A DNA stretch of 64,000 nt. Source: Streptomyces sp. NRRL F-5123 (GTDB lineage: Bacteria > Actinomycetota > Actinomycetes > Streptomycetales > Streptomycetaceae). A model generated the notes under the pieces. That model saw nothing but the letters and a program-made list of their open reading frames with translations. It was not told the DNA's origin and made no database searches. Of this stretch, positions 26,577 through 33,838 are shown piece by piece. The DNA lies in the NCBI RefSeq assembly GCF_000721495.1, contig NZ_JOHY01000029.1, positions 1 to 64,000 of the forward strand, given 5' to 3'. A program made the translations under genes and the position numbers. Within the stretch, counting starts at the first letter, position 1. Every line of letters starts with the position of its first letter.

Positions 26577-27349
26577 GCGCGCTGCGGCAGGCGGTGCACG
26601 CCGAGTGGACGAAGGTCCGCACGCTGCCCGGCCTGCTGTGGCTGGCGGCCGCGGTCGCGGTCGGCACGGTGGCCGTCGGCGCGGCAAGCGCGGTGGCGGT
26701 GCACTGCGGGGCCGCGGCCGGAGCGGTGTGCGGGCAGGACCCGGCGAAGGCCGCCCTGGCCGGCGTGCAGGCCGGCCAGGCCGGGGTCGCGGTGCTCGCC
26801 GTGCTGCTCATCGGATCGGAGTACGGCACCGGGATGATCCGGGTGACCCTCGCGGCGGTGCCGCGCCGGGGCACCGTCCTCACGGCGAAGGCGGCGGTGC
26901 TCGGCGCCCTCGTGCTGGCCGCCGGGACCGTGGCCGTGGCCGGCTCGCTGCTCGCCGGCGGGCTCATCCTGCCCGGGCACGGCTTCACCGGCTTCTCGGC
27001 CGCGCACGGCCCGGTGCTCAGGGCTGCCGCCGGCTCGGTGGCGTACCTGGTGCTGGTCGGGCTGCTCGCCCTGGGCCTGGCCACCGCGGTACGGGACTCC
27101 GCCGCTGCGGTGGGGGCCGTGCTCGGGCTGCTCTACCTCTTCCCGATCATCGCCTCCGTGGTCTCGGACCCGCAGTGGCACGAGCGCCTCCAGAAGGTGG
27201 GGCCGATGACAGCGGGGCTCGCTGTCCAGACCACGCTCTCCGGGGCGGAGGCCCCGATCGGGCCGTACGCCGGGCTCGGCGTTGTCGCGGCCTGGGCCGC
27301 GGCCGGGCTGGCGGCCGGGGCTCTCGCCCTTCGGGCGCGGGACGCCTGA
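26573..27349 (+). CDS. ABC-2 permease, second subunit
   Basis: 258 aa with about six membrane helices and the ABC-2 motif GSEYGTGMIRVTLAAVPRR. N-terminal AVHAEWTKVRTLPGLLWL is a shared opening with the upstream permease (HAEFTKIRTVRGWVVG), so the two are paralogues, this one lacking the extracellular insert. GTG 26573 overlaps the upstream stop (GTGA) with GGAGGG before it. Confidence 0.85.
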   Translation: MSALRQAVHAEWTKVRTLPGLLWLAAAVAVGTVAVGAASAVAVHCGAAAGAVCGQDPAKAALAGVQAGQAGVAVLAVLLIGSEYGTGMIRVTLAAVPRRGTVLTAKAAVLGALVLAAGTVAVAGSLLAGGLILPGHGFTGFSAAHGPVLRAAAGSVAYLVLVGLLALGLATAVRDSAAAVGAVLGLLYLFPIIASVVSDPQWHERLQKVGPMTAGLAVQTTLSGAEAPIGPYAGLGVVAAWAAAGLAAGALALRARDA

Positions 27350-27427
27350 CCCGCCGCGACGCCTCGTGAGCTGTGCTGCGGGCCTTCCGCCGGTGGGGGC
27401 CGCTCGCGCGGTTCTCCCCCGGAGCTT

Positions 27428-27451
27428 CGCGTGGGAGGTACCCCCCACGCG
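27428..27451. terminator. Hairpin between convergent genes
   Basis: CGCGTGGG-8nt-CCCACGCG, 78 bp after the permease stop and before the convergent Zn-UBP gene. The surrounding GGTACCCCCCACGCG wording resembles a common Streptomyces intergenic element. Weak-to-moderate terminator evidence. Confidence 0.4.
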
Positions 27452-27536
27452 CCCCCTTCGGCCGCGGGCCGGCGCGGGAGGTGTCCGTCGCCGTCCTCCC
27501 CCGGGCGCGCGGTTGCCCACGCCCCCCGCGGGGCGC

Positions 27537-27893
27537 TCAGTGGAGCTGGGAGCGCCAGCCTTCCGGGACGCGGTCGGCGGGGCCGGGGGTGGGCTGGGTC
27601 GTGGGGTGGCTCAGGGGCGGAGCGAGGTCCGGGCCGTCCTCGACGTAGCTCTCGGTGCGGTAGTTCCAGAACCAGTCCTCACCCGGCTCGTACGAGCGGA
27701 TCACGTCGTGGCCCGTGGCCGCCGCGTGCGCACTGGCGTGCTGCGCCGGGGAGCTGTCGCAGCAGCCGACGTGGCCGCAGGACGCGCACCTGCGCAGGTG
27801 CAGCCACCAGCCGCCGGCCTTGTCGCATTCCGCGCAGCCGTCGCCGCTCGGCGGGACCGACGGGTCGATGCCAGGAGTGGGTGGGGTGGTCAT
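27537..27893 (-). CDS. UBP-type zinc-finger protein
   Basis: 118 aa. Almost the whole protein is one Zn-UBP finger: CAECDKAGGWWLHLRRCASC, GHVGCCDSSPAQHASAHA and TGHDVIRSYEPGEDWFWNYR supply the Cys/His zinc ligands. In eukaryotes this fold binds free ubiquitin C-termini; in bacteria the role is unknown. ATG 27893 overlaps the stop of the sensor-kinase gene (ATGA), which makes it the third member of a tight operon with that kinase and the receiver-reductase protein. It may bind a partner in the same signalling route. Confidence 0.82.
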   Translation of the reverse strand: MTTPPTPGIDPSVPPSGDGCAECDKAGGWWLHLRRCASCGHVGCCDSSPAQHASAHAAATGHDVIRSYEPGEDWFWNYRTESYVEDGPDLAPPLSHPTTQPTPGPADRVPEGWRSQLH

Positions 27894-29335
27894 GAGGCGG
27901 ACTCCTCGGTGTCGGGGGACTGAGCGGTGAGCGGCAGCCGCACCCGGAAGCGGGTGTTGCCCGGCTCGGACTCGACGTCCAGGTCGCCGTGGTGCTTGTT
28001 GACCACGATCCGCCAGGAGATGTCGAGCCCGAGCCCGGTGCCCTGGCCCACCGGCTTGGTGGTGAAGAACGGCTCGAAGATCCGCTGCCGGATCTCCGCC
28101 GGGACCCCGGGACCGGTGTCCAGGAAGTCCACCACCAGCCTGCCGTGGTCCCGTGAGGTGCGCACGGTGAGCGTGCCCGAGCCGTCCATCGCGGAGACCG
28201 CGTTGTCGATCAGGTTCGTCCAGACCTGGTTGAGCTCGCCGGGGTAGGCGGGGATCCGCGGCAGCGAGTGGTCGAACTCCCGCACCACCCGCACCTCCGG
28301 CCCGATCTTCCCGGTGAGCATCTGCAGCGTGCTGTCCAGCAGCTCGTGGATGTCGACCACCTGGAAGGGCGCCCGGTCCAGCTGCGAGTACTGCCGGGCC
28401 GCGTTGACCAGCCCGGACACCCGGGTCGTGGAGTCCTCGATCTCGTTCATCAGCAGCTCGGTCTCGACGGTGTAGTTGAGCCACCGCACCGCGCTCTCCA
28501 GCAGTTCGGCGTCCACGGCGGCCGCGACCTGCTCCAGCCACTCCTCGTCGAGCCCGGCCTGGACGAAGACCGGCGCGAGGTCCCAGCCGCCGCCGATGCC
28601 GTGTGCGTCCAGCCAGTCGGCGACCGCGTCCTCCTGGTCGGAGGTCTCCAGCGGACTCAGTTCCTGCGCCTTGGTGATCCGCTCGACGGCCCGCTCCTGC
28701 ACCTGGATCAGGGTGTCGAGGTCGGACTGCCGGTAGGGGCCGCCGGCCAGGACCTTGAGCTTGTGGCGCATGCCGGCCACCCGGTCGCGCAGCGCGGAGG
28801 TGGCGCGCAGCGCGGCGGTCGCCGGGTTGTTCAGCTCGTGCGTCAGGCCCGCGGACAGCGAGCCCAGCGCGAGCAGCCGCTCGCGCTGGCTGACGACCTG
28901 CTGGAAGGTCTGGTTGCCGAAGAAGAGCCCTTCCAGCAGGTGCACCGCCATCGGGAACCACTCCCGGACGATGCCCGCGAACTCGTCGGCGGCCAGCACG
29001 AAGAAGCGGGACGGCCCGGTCACCCGCAGCGAGTTGGTGTAGAGCTGCGGCACCCGGTCGCCCAGGTACGCCTGGAAGGCCCCCGCGTAGACGCCCCGCA
29101 TCGACGTGCGGTTGACCTCCACGTCGTCCGCGCCGACCCGCCGGGACGTCACGACCGTGCCCTCCAGCAGCACGTAGAAGCACGTGGCCGGGTCGCCCTC
29201 GGCGTAGACCGGTCCGGGCTCGAAGGACTCGATGCGGCCCGACGCGCACAGCCGGTCCAGCTGCTCGTCCGACAGGTGCTCGAAGAGGAAGAGCGAGCGC
29301 AGCTCCTCCGGGTTGCACGGCAGCGTCGCGGTCAC
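27890..29335 (-). CDS. Soluble histidine kinase with N-terminal cyclic-nucleotide-binding domain
   Basis: 481 aa, no membrane segment. Residues about 10-130 form a CRP-like cNMP domain (LFLFEHLSDEQLDRLCASG, DPATCFYVLLEGTVVTSRR). The kinase core has phospho-acceptor His166 in SAGLTHELNNPATAAL, and an HATPase domain with N box LIDNAVSAMDGSG, DTGPGVPAEIRQRIFEPFFT and GTGLGLDISW. The GTG start overlaps the stop of the receiver-reductase gene (GTGA). The cognate receiver is very likely the N-terminal domain of that protein. A cyclic nucleotide is a possible input, but ligand residues were not verified. Confidence 0.85.
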   Translation of the reverse strand: MTATLPCNPEELRSLFLFEHLSDEQLDRLCASGRIESFEPGPVYAEGDPATCFYVLLEGTVVTSRRVGADDVEVNRTSMRGVYAGAFQAYLGDRVPQLYTNSLRVTGPSRFFVLAADEFAGIVREWFPMAVHLLEGLFFGNQTFQQVVSQRERLLALGSLSAGLTHELNNPATAALRATSALRDRVAGMRHKLKVLAGGPYRQSDLDTLIQVQERAVERITKAQELSPLETSDQEDAVADWLDAHGIGGGWDLAPVFVQAGLDEEWLEQVAAAVDAELLESAVRWLNYTVETELLMNEIEDSTTRVSGLVNAARQYSQLDRAPFQVVDIHELLDSTLQMLTGKIGPEVRVVREFDHSLPRIPAYPGELNQVWTNLIDNAVSAMDGSGTLTVRTSRDHGRLVVDFLDTGPGVPAEIRQRIFEPFFTTKPVGQGTGLGLDISWRIVVNKHHGDLDVESEPGNTRFRVRLPLTAQSPDTEESAS

Positions 29336-31008
29336 AGCCCCTCCAGGTAGCGGTGTACGAGCATGACGGCCATCGCGCCCTCGCCGACCGCGGACGCGAC
29401 GCGCTTGGCGGACTCCGCGCGGACGTCGCCGGCCGCGAAGACCCCCGGCACGCTGGTCTCCAGGTGGTACGGGGGCCGGTCCGGCTCCCACCCGGCCGGG
29501 CGCTCGCCCTCGGCGGCGAGGTCCGGGCCGGTCAGCACGAAGCCGTGGGTGTCCCGGCGGACGATGCCGTCCAGCCAGTCGGTGCGTGGCGCGGCCCCGA
29601 TGAAGACGAACAACCGCTGGGCGTCGGCCATTTCGGTAGCGCCGGTGGCGGTGTCGCGCAGCGTCAGGCCCTCCAGGTGGTCCTCGCCGTGCGCGGCCGC
29701 CACCACGGTGCCGGTGCGCACCGAGATGGTGGGGATCGCCGCGATCTGCTGGATCAGGTAGTGCGACATGGACGCCTCCAGCGAGGGCCCGCGCACCAGC
29801 AGCGTCACCGACTTCGCACCGCGCGAGAGGTAGACGGCCGCCTGCCCCGCGGAGTTGGCGCCGCCGACGATGTAGACGTCCTGGTCCTCGCAGCCCGCGG
29901 CCTCGGTCAGCGCCGAGCCGTAGTAGACGCCCCGGCCGGTGAGTTCGGCGATGCCGGGCACCTCCAGCATCCGGTAGGCGACGCCGGTGGTGAGGATGAC
30001 GCTCTGCGCGGAGACCGCGGAGCCGTCCGCGAAGCGCACGGTGCGCGTCGGCCCGCTCACCTCCAGGCCGGTGACCTCGCACGCGGTGAGCAGCTCGGCC
30101 CCGAAACGGGTGGCCTGGCGGCGGGCCCGGTCGGTGAGCTGGGCGCCGGAGACGCCGTCGGGGAAGCCCAGGTAGTTCTCGATCCTGGCGCTCTGCCCGG
30201 CCTGCCCGCCGGTCGCGGTGCGCTCCACCAGCACCGTGTTGAGGCCCTCCGACGCCCCGTAGACCGCCGCGCCCAGCCCCGCGGGCCCGGCGCCGATCAC
30301 CACCAGGTCGTAGAACTCCTCGGCGGGCGTCGTCGCCAGCCCCACCTGGGAGGCGAGGTCCTGGTCCGACGGCTCGACCAGCACGTCGCCGCCGGGGGCG
30401 ATGACCAGCGGCAGCCGCATCCCGTCGTGCCCCGCGGCGTCGAGCAGCCGGCGCCCCTCGGCCTGGTCGGAGAGATACCAGCGGTACGGGATCTGGTTGC
30501 GGGCCAGGAACTCGCGCACCCCGGAGGAGCGGGCCGACCAGCGGTGGCCGACCACCTTGGTCTCCGGCACCGGGCGGTGGTCGGAGGTCAGCCAGCTCTC
30601 CAGCAGGTCGTCGACCACCGGGTAGAGCTTCTCCTCCGGCGGGTCCCACGGCTTGAGCAGGTAGTGGTCCAGGTCGACGACGTTGATCGCGTCGATCGCG
30701 GCGCCCGTGTCGGCGTAGGCGGTGAGCAGGATCCGGCGGGCGCCGGGATAGACGTCCATGGCCTGTTCGAGGAATTCGATGCCGTTCATCTGCGGCATCC
30801 GGTAGTCCGCGAGGATCACCGCGACCAGGTCGCCGCGCAGCTTCATCTGCCGCAGCGCGTCGAGCGCCGAGTCGCCCGACTCGGCCCGTACCACCCGGTA
30901 GCGCTCGCCGTAGCGCCGCCGGAGGTCGCGGGCGACCGCCCGGGAGACCCCGGGATCGTCGTCGACGGTCAGCAGTACGGATCGGCGTGTGCTCTCCGGC
31001 GTTGTCAT
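29332..31008 (-). CDS. Response-regulator receiver fused to thioredoxin-reductase-like flavoprotein
   Basis: 558 aa. Residues 8-125 are an intact receiver: acidic pocket Asp16-18, phospho-acceptor Asp68 (VILADYRMP), Lys119 (YLLKPW). About 145-225 resembles a glutaredoxin-like domain (FLARNQIPYRWYLSD). From 233 a class II pyridine-nucleotide-disulfide reductase follows: FAD motif VVIGAGPAGLGAAVYG, NAD(P)H motif VYIVGGANSAGQAAVYLSR and VFAAGDVR. The redox CxxC of true thioredoxin reductases is absent (FAD-site TATGGQAGQSARIENY, no Cys pair). So phosphorylation may control a flavin or NAD(P)H-sensing output. First gene of the module. Confidence 0.87.
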   Translation of the reverse strand: MTTPESTRRSVLLTVDDDPGVSRAVARDLRRRYGERYRVVRAESGDSALDALRQMKLRGDLVAVILADYRMPQMNGIEFLEQAMDVYPGARRILLTAYADTGAAIDAINVVDLDHYLLKPWDPPEEKLYPVVDDLLESWLTSDHRPVPETKVVGHRWSARSSGVREFLARNQIPYRWYLSDQAEGRRLLDAAGHDGMRLPLVIAPGGDVLVEPSDQDLASQVGLATTPAEEFYDLVVIGAGPAGLGAAVYGASEGLNTVLVERTATGGQAGQSARIENYLGFPDGVSGAQLTDRARRQATRFGAELLTACEVTGLEVSGPTRTVRFADGSAVSAQSVILTTGVAYRMLEVPGIAELTGRGVYYGSALTEAAGCEDQDVYIVGGANSAGQAAVYLSRGAKSVTLLVRGPSLEASMSHYLIQQIAAIPTISVRTGTVVAAAHGEDHLEGLTLRDTATGATEMADAQRLFVFIGAAPRTDWLDGIVRRDTHGFVLTGPDLAAEGERPAGWEPDRPPYHLETSVPGVFAAGDVRAESAKRVASAVGEGAMAVMLVHRYLEGL

Positions 31009-31165
31009 GGATATCCCGTCCCCGTCCGCGGCCTGCGCGTTTCGCTCCGCGCAGCTCCGCCGTTCAGCCTAGTGTGATCATCGGACCCCTGCAGTGCGTG
31101 GCCCTCCGGTGTGCGGGGTGATCGCCGAGCGCGTAATCTCCTCCGTCTGACGTCAGGGGGACGAG

Positions 31166-31627
31166 ATGCGGGTGGGGAGTGCCGCGGCGGCCGCGGCGGT
31201 GGCGCTGTGCGCCGCGGTGACGGCGGCGGACGGCGCGGGCGCGGTGGCCGGCGGGCCGGTGCTGGCGAAGGGCGAGGTGCAGGCGGAGGTCGACGCGGCG
31301 CTCGGGCAGGCGGGCATCCACGACGACGGCACGATGCGTGTCATCAACCTGTACTCAGAGTACTGGAGCGGGCACAAACCGCGGCCGGAGTGCCTCCTCG
31401 ACCCGAAGCCGCTGCCGGCCTCGACCGCTCAGACGGACCGCCTGCTGGCGGGCCTGGAACGGGCCGGCTGGCGCCGCGCGGAGCCCCCGAAGACCGCCGC
31501 CGACGGCCGGGTCGTCAACACGTCCCTGCACCGGGGCGGCTGGCACCTGACGGTCTCGCGTGTGTCGGTGTCGGCCGCGGCGGACAGCGGAAGCGTGACG
31601 GTCGCCGGCCTGCGGCCGGACTGCTGA
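31166..31627 (+). CDS. Small secreted protein of unknown function
   Basis: 153 aa. Signal peptide MRVGSAAAAAAVALCAAVTA with cleavage near residue 25-30. The mature part has two Cys (ECLLDP and the C-terminal DC), LDPKPLP and WHLTVSRVSVSA, consistent with a compact exported single-domain protein. GGGGG lies just upstream of ATG 31166. I do not recognise the family. It is divergent from the receiver-reductase operon and precedes an SDR gene. Confidence 0.6.
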   Translation: MRVGSAAAAAAVALCAAVTAADGAGAVAGGPVLAKGEVQAEVDAALGQAGIHDDGTMRVINLYSEYWSGHKPRPECLLDPKPLPASTAQTDRLLAGLERAGWRRAEPPKTAADGRVVNTSLHRGGWHLTVSRVSVSAAADSGSVTVAGLRPDC

Positions 31628-31664
31628 GCCGTAGGGCCCGCGCGCCGCGCCGTACGGCCGCGCT

Positions 31665-31694
31665 TGCGCTATAGCGCACTTCAACTCCTAGCCT
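31665..31694 (+). promoter_or_regulatory. SDR promoter with 14-bp palindrome
   Basis: Perfect palindrome TGCGCTATAGCGCA (31665-31678) overlaps a TTGCGC -35 (31664-31669); TAGCCT (31689-31694) fits a -10 after a 19-bp spacer, the long spacing of MerR-controlled promoters. The ATG follows 7 bases later and no Shine-Dalgarno is visible, so the mRNA is probably leaderless. Confidence 0.55.
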
Positions 31695-31701
31695 CGACGG
31701 C

Positions 31702-32664
31702 ATGACTACACCGCAGAAACCGATCGGCTCGGGCTTCGGCGCCCACAGCACCGCGGACGAGGTCCTGGACGGCATCGACCTGACCGGCAAGCTCGCCCTG
31801 GTCACCGGCGGCTACTCCGGTATCGGCCTGGAGACCACCCGCTCGCTCGTCAAGGCCGGCGCGAACGTCGTGGTGCCCGCGCGCCGTCCCGAGACCGCCC
31901 GCGAGGCGCTCGCCGGTCTGCCGGGCGTCGAGTTCGACGAGCTGGACCTCGCCGACCTCGACAGCGTCCGCGCCTTCGCGGACCGCTTCCTGGCCACCGG
32001 ACGCGACCTCGACATCGTCATCGACAGCGCCGGGATCATGGCCTGCCCGCAGACCCGGGTCGGCCCCGGCTGGGAGCTGCAGTTCGCCACCAACCACCTC
32101 GGCCACTTCGCCCTGGTCAACCGGCTGTGGCCGGCAATCGAGCGGGGCCGTGGCCGGGTCGTCTCGGTCTCCTCGGGCGGCCACCACAACTCGCCGATCC
32201 GCTGGGACGACCTGTGGTTCGAGCGCGGCTACGACAAGTGGCAGGCCTACGGGCAGTCCAAGACCGCCAACGTGCTCTTCGCCGTGCAGCTCGACGCGCT
32301 GGCCCGCGACCGCGGCGTGCGCGCCTTCGCCCTGCACCCCGGCGGCATCCTCACCCCGCTCCAGCGGCACCTGGCGAAGTCCGAGATGATCGAGCGCGGC
32401 TGGATCGACGAGACCGGCAAGGTGCTCAACCCGGGCATGTTCAAGTCGCCGCAGGAGGGCGCGGCCACCCAGGTGTGGGCGGCGACGTCCCCGCAGCTCG
32501 ACGGCCTCGGCGGGGTCTACCTGGAGGACTGCGACATCGCCGTGCCCGGCGAGGACGACGGCACCCGCGGCGGCGTACGCGACTACGCCGTCGACCCCGA
32601 GCAGGCCGCCCGGCTGTGGGCGCTGTCGGCCGAGCTGACCGGCGTGGACGCCTTCGCCGCCTGA
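31702..32664 (+). CDS. Short-chain dehydrogenase/reductase
   Basis: 320 aa classical-type SDR. Cofactor motif TGGYSGIG (35-42), ARRPET after beta-2 (suggesting NADP), structural NHLGHFALVNRLWP and catalytic Y-x3-K as YGQSK (about 183-187) with SVSSGGHH upstream. It resembles the retinol-dehydrogenase/WW-oxidoreductase branch. The substrate is unknown. A palindromic promoter suggests control by a dimeric repressor or MerR protein encoded elsewhere. Confidence 0.87.
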   Translation: MTTPQKPIGSGFGAHSTADEVLDGIDLTGKLALVTGGYSGIGLETTRSLVKAGANVVVPARRPETAREALAGLPGVEFDELDLADLDSVRAFADRFLATGRDLDIVIDSAGIMACPQTRVGPGWELQFATNHLGHFALVNRLWPAIERGRGRVVSVSSGGHHNSPIRWDDLWFERGYDKWQAYGQSKTANVLFAVQLDALARDRGVRAFALHPGGILTPLQRHLAKSEMIERGWIDETGKVLNPGMFKSPQEGAATQVWAATSPQLDGLGGVYLEDCDIAVPGEDDGTRGGVRDYAVDPEQAARLWALSAELTGVDAFAA

Positions 32665-32852
32665 CGCACCCCGCCCCTGCCGCGCCGAACGGGTGAAGAC
32701 CCGCCCGTCGGCCCGGCCGGTGGCGGGAGCGGGGGCCGGCGCGCTGGATGCTGGGGCCGACAGACGTCCGCGCCGGGCCGCGGACCCGCCCGCCGCCCGG
32801 GCGGCGCCCCCCCCGCGCCGGGCCCCGACGCCACCGGAGGCCGACCCTGCTG

Positions 32853-33710
32853 GTGCTCTGCGTGCTCTTCGCGCTCATCGGGGCGGCCAGCAACGCCACC
32901 GGGACGGTCTTCCAGCGCAAGGCCGCGCTGGCGGTCCCGCCGGGGGACGCGCTCAAGCCCCGGCTGATGATGGACCTGGTGCGCCAGCCGGTGTGGCTGC
33001 TGGGCATCGGCGGCGTGGTCGGCGCCGCGCTCTTCCAGGCGCTCGCCCTCGTCATGGGCCCGCTCGCGCTCGCGCAGCCGGTCTTCATCCTGGAACTGCC
33101 CTTCGCGCTGCTGATCGCGCTGCCCGTGCTGCACCGCACGCTGCCGAGGGCGGGCTGGGTCTCGGTGGCCTGCATGGTCGCCGGGCTCGTGATCGCGCTG
33201 GCGAGCGCGGCGCCGGACGGCGGGCATCCGCAGGCGTCGATGGCGCGCTGGATCCCGGCCCTGGCGCTGTGCCTCGCGGCGATCGGCTGCACGGTCGGGG
33301 CCGCGCGGCACCGGCGCTCGGGCGCGGGTCGTGCCGCCCTGCTCGGCTCCGCCGCCGCGGTCGGCAACGCGCTGACGGCGGCGCTCATGAAGTCGGCCGC
33401 CAACACCTTCTCCGACGACGGCTTCGGCGCGTTCCTGACGGCCTGGCAGACGTACGGTTTCGCGGTGTGCGGGGTGGCCGCGGTCTTCCTGCTGGAGAAC
33501 GCGCTGCAGGCCGGCTCCATCGCCGCCTCGCAGCCCGCGCTGACGCTCGGCGACGCGACCGTCAGCCTGCTACTGGGGATCCTGGTCTACGCCGAGCACA
33601 TCCGCACCGGCTGGTGGATCCTGCCCGAACTGGCCGGCGTCGCACTGGTCACGACCGGCACCCTGCACCTCTCCCGGGCGGTCCCGCTGACGGGCGAGCT
33701 CAACACTTGA
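32853..33710 (+). CDS. DMT-type integral membrane protein
   Basis: About 285 aa with nine or ten membrane helices (LCVLFALIGAASNATGTVFQ at the start, then LLGIGGVVGAALFQALALVM). Fold and length fit DMT-superfamily membrane proteins of Streptomyces; substrate unknown. The start is uncertain: GGAGG ends at 32840, 6 nt before an in-frame CTG (32847) and 12 nt before GTG 32853. An ATG at 32748 would add an Arg/Pro-rich tail that looks non-coding. Confidence 0.75.
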   Translation: MLCVLFALIGAASNATGTVFQRKAALAVPPGDALKPRLMMDLVRQPVWLLGIGGVVGAALFQALALVMGPLALAQPVFILELPFALLIALPVLHRTLPRAGWVSVACMVAGLVIALASAAPDGGHPQASMARWIPALALCLAAIGCTVGAARHRRSGAGRAALLGSAAAVGNALTAALMKSAANTFSDDGFGAFLTAWQTYGFAVCGVAAVFLLENALQAGSIAASQPALTLGDATVSLLLGILVYAEHIRTGWWILPELAGVALVTTGTLHLSRAVPLTGELNT

Positions 33711-33786
33711 GCGATTCACAGCCGTGAACCCGGGATGCGTGGACGGGCCCCGATCTCAGCGGCTCGGTCAAGGGCCGGCTCCCACC

Positions 33787-33833
33787 GCCCGCGGGCGTCG
33801 CCGGGCCCCCTCCGCCCGGCGCCGCCCGCGGGC
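33787..33833. terminator. Long bidirectional hairpin
   Basis: 19-nt arms (33787-33805 and 33815-33833) pairing at 18 of 19 positions, 9-nt loop, containing two copies of the palindrome GCCCGCGGGC. It lies between the convergent DMT and alpha-mannosidase genes. Confidence 0.7.
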
Positions 33834-33838
33834 CGGTC

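Noticed and set aside
29353..31077. 574-codon plus-strand frame opposite the receiver-reductase gene
   Set aside because: Shadow: no motifs and the minus-strand frame has complete receiver and FAD/NADPH signatures.
31111..31674. 187-codon frame overlapping the small secreted protein
   Set aside because: Gly/Arg-rich out-of-frame reading; the 153-aa frame has a proper signal peptide and ribosome site.
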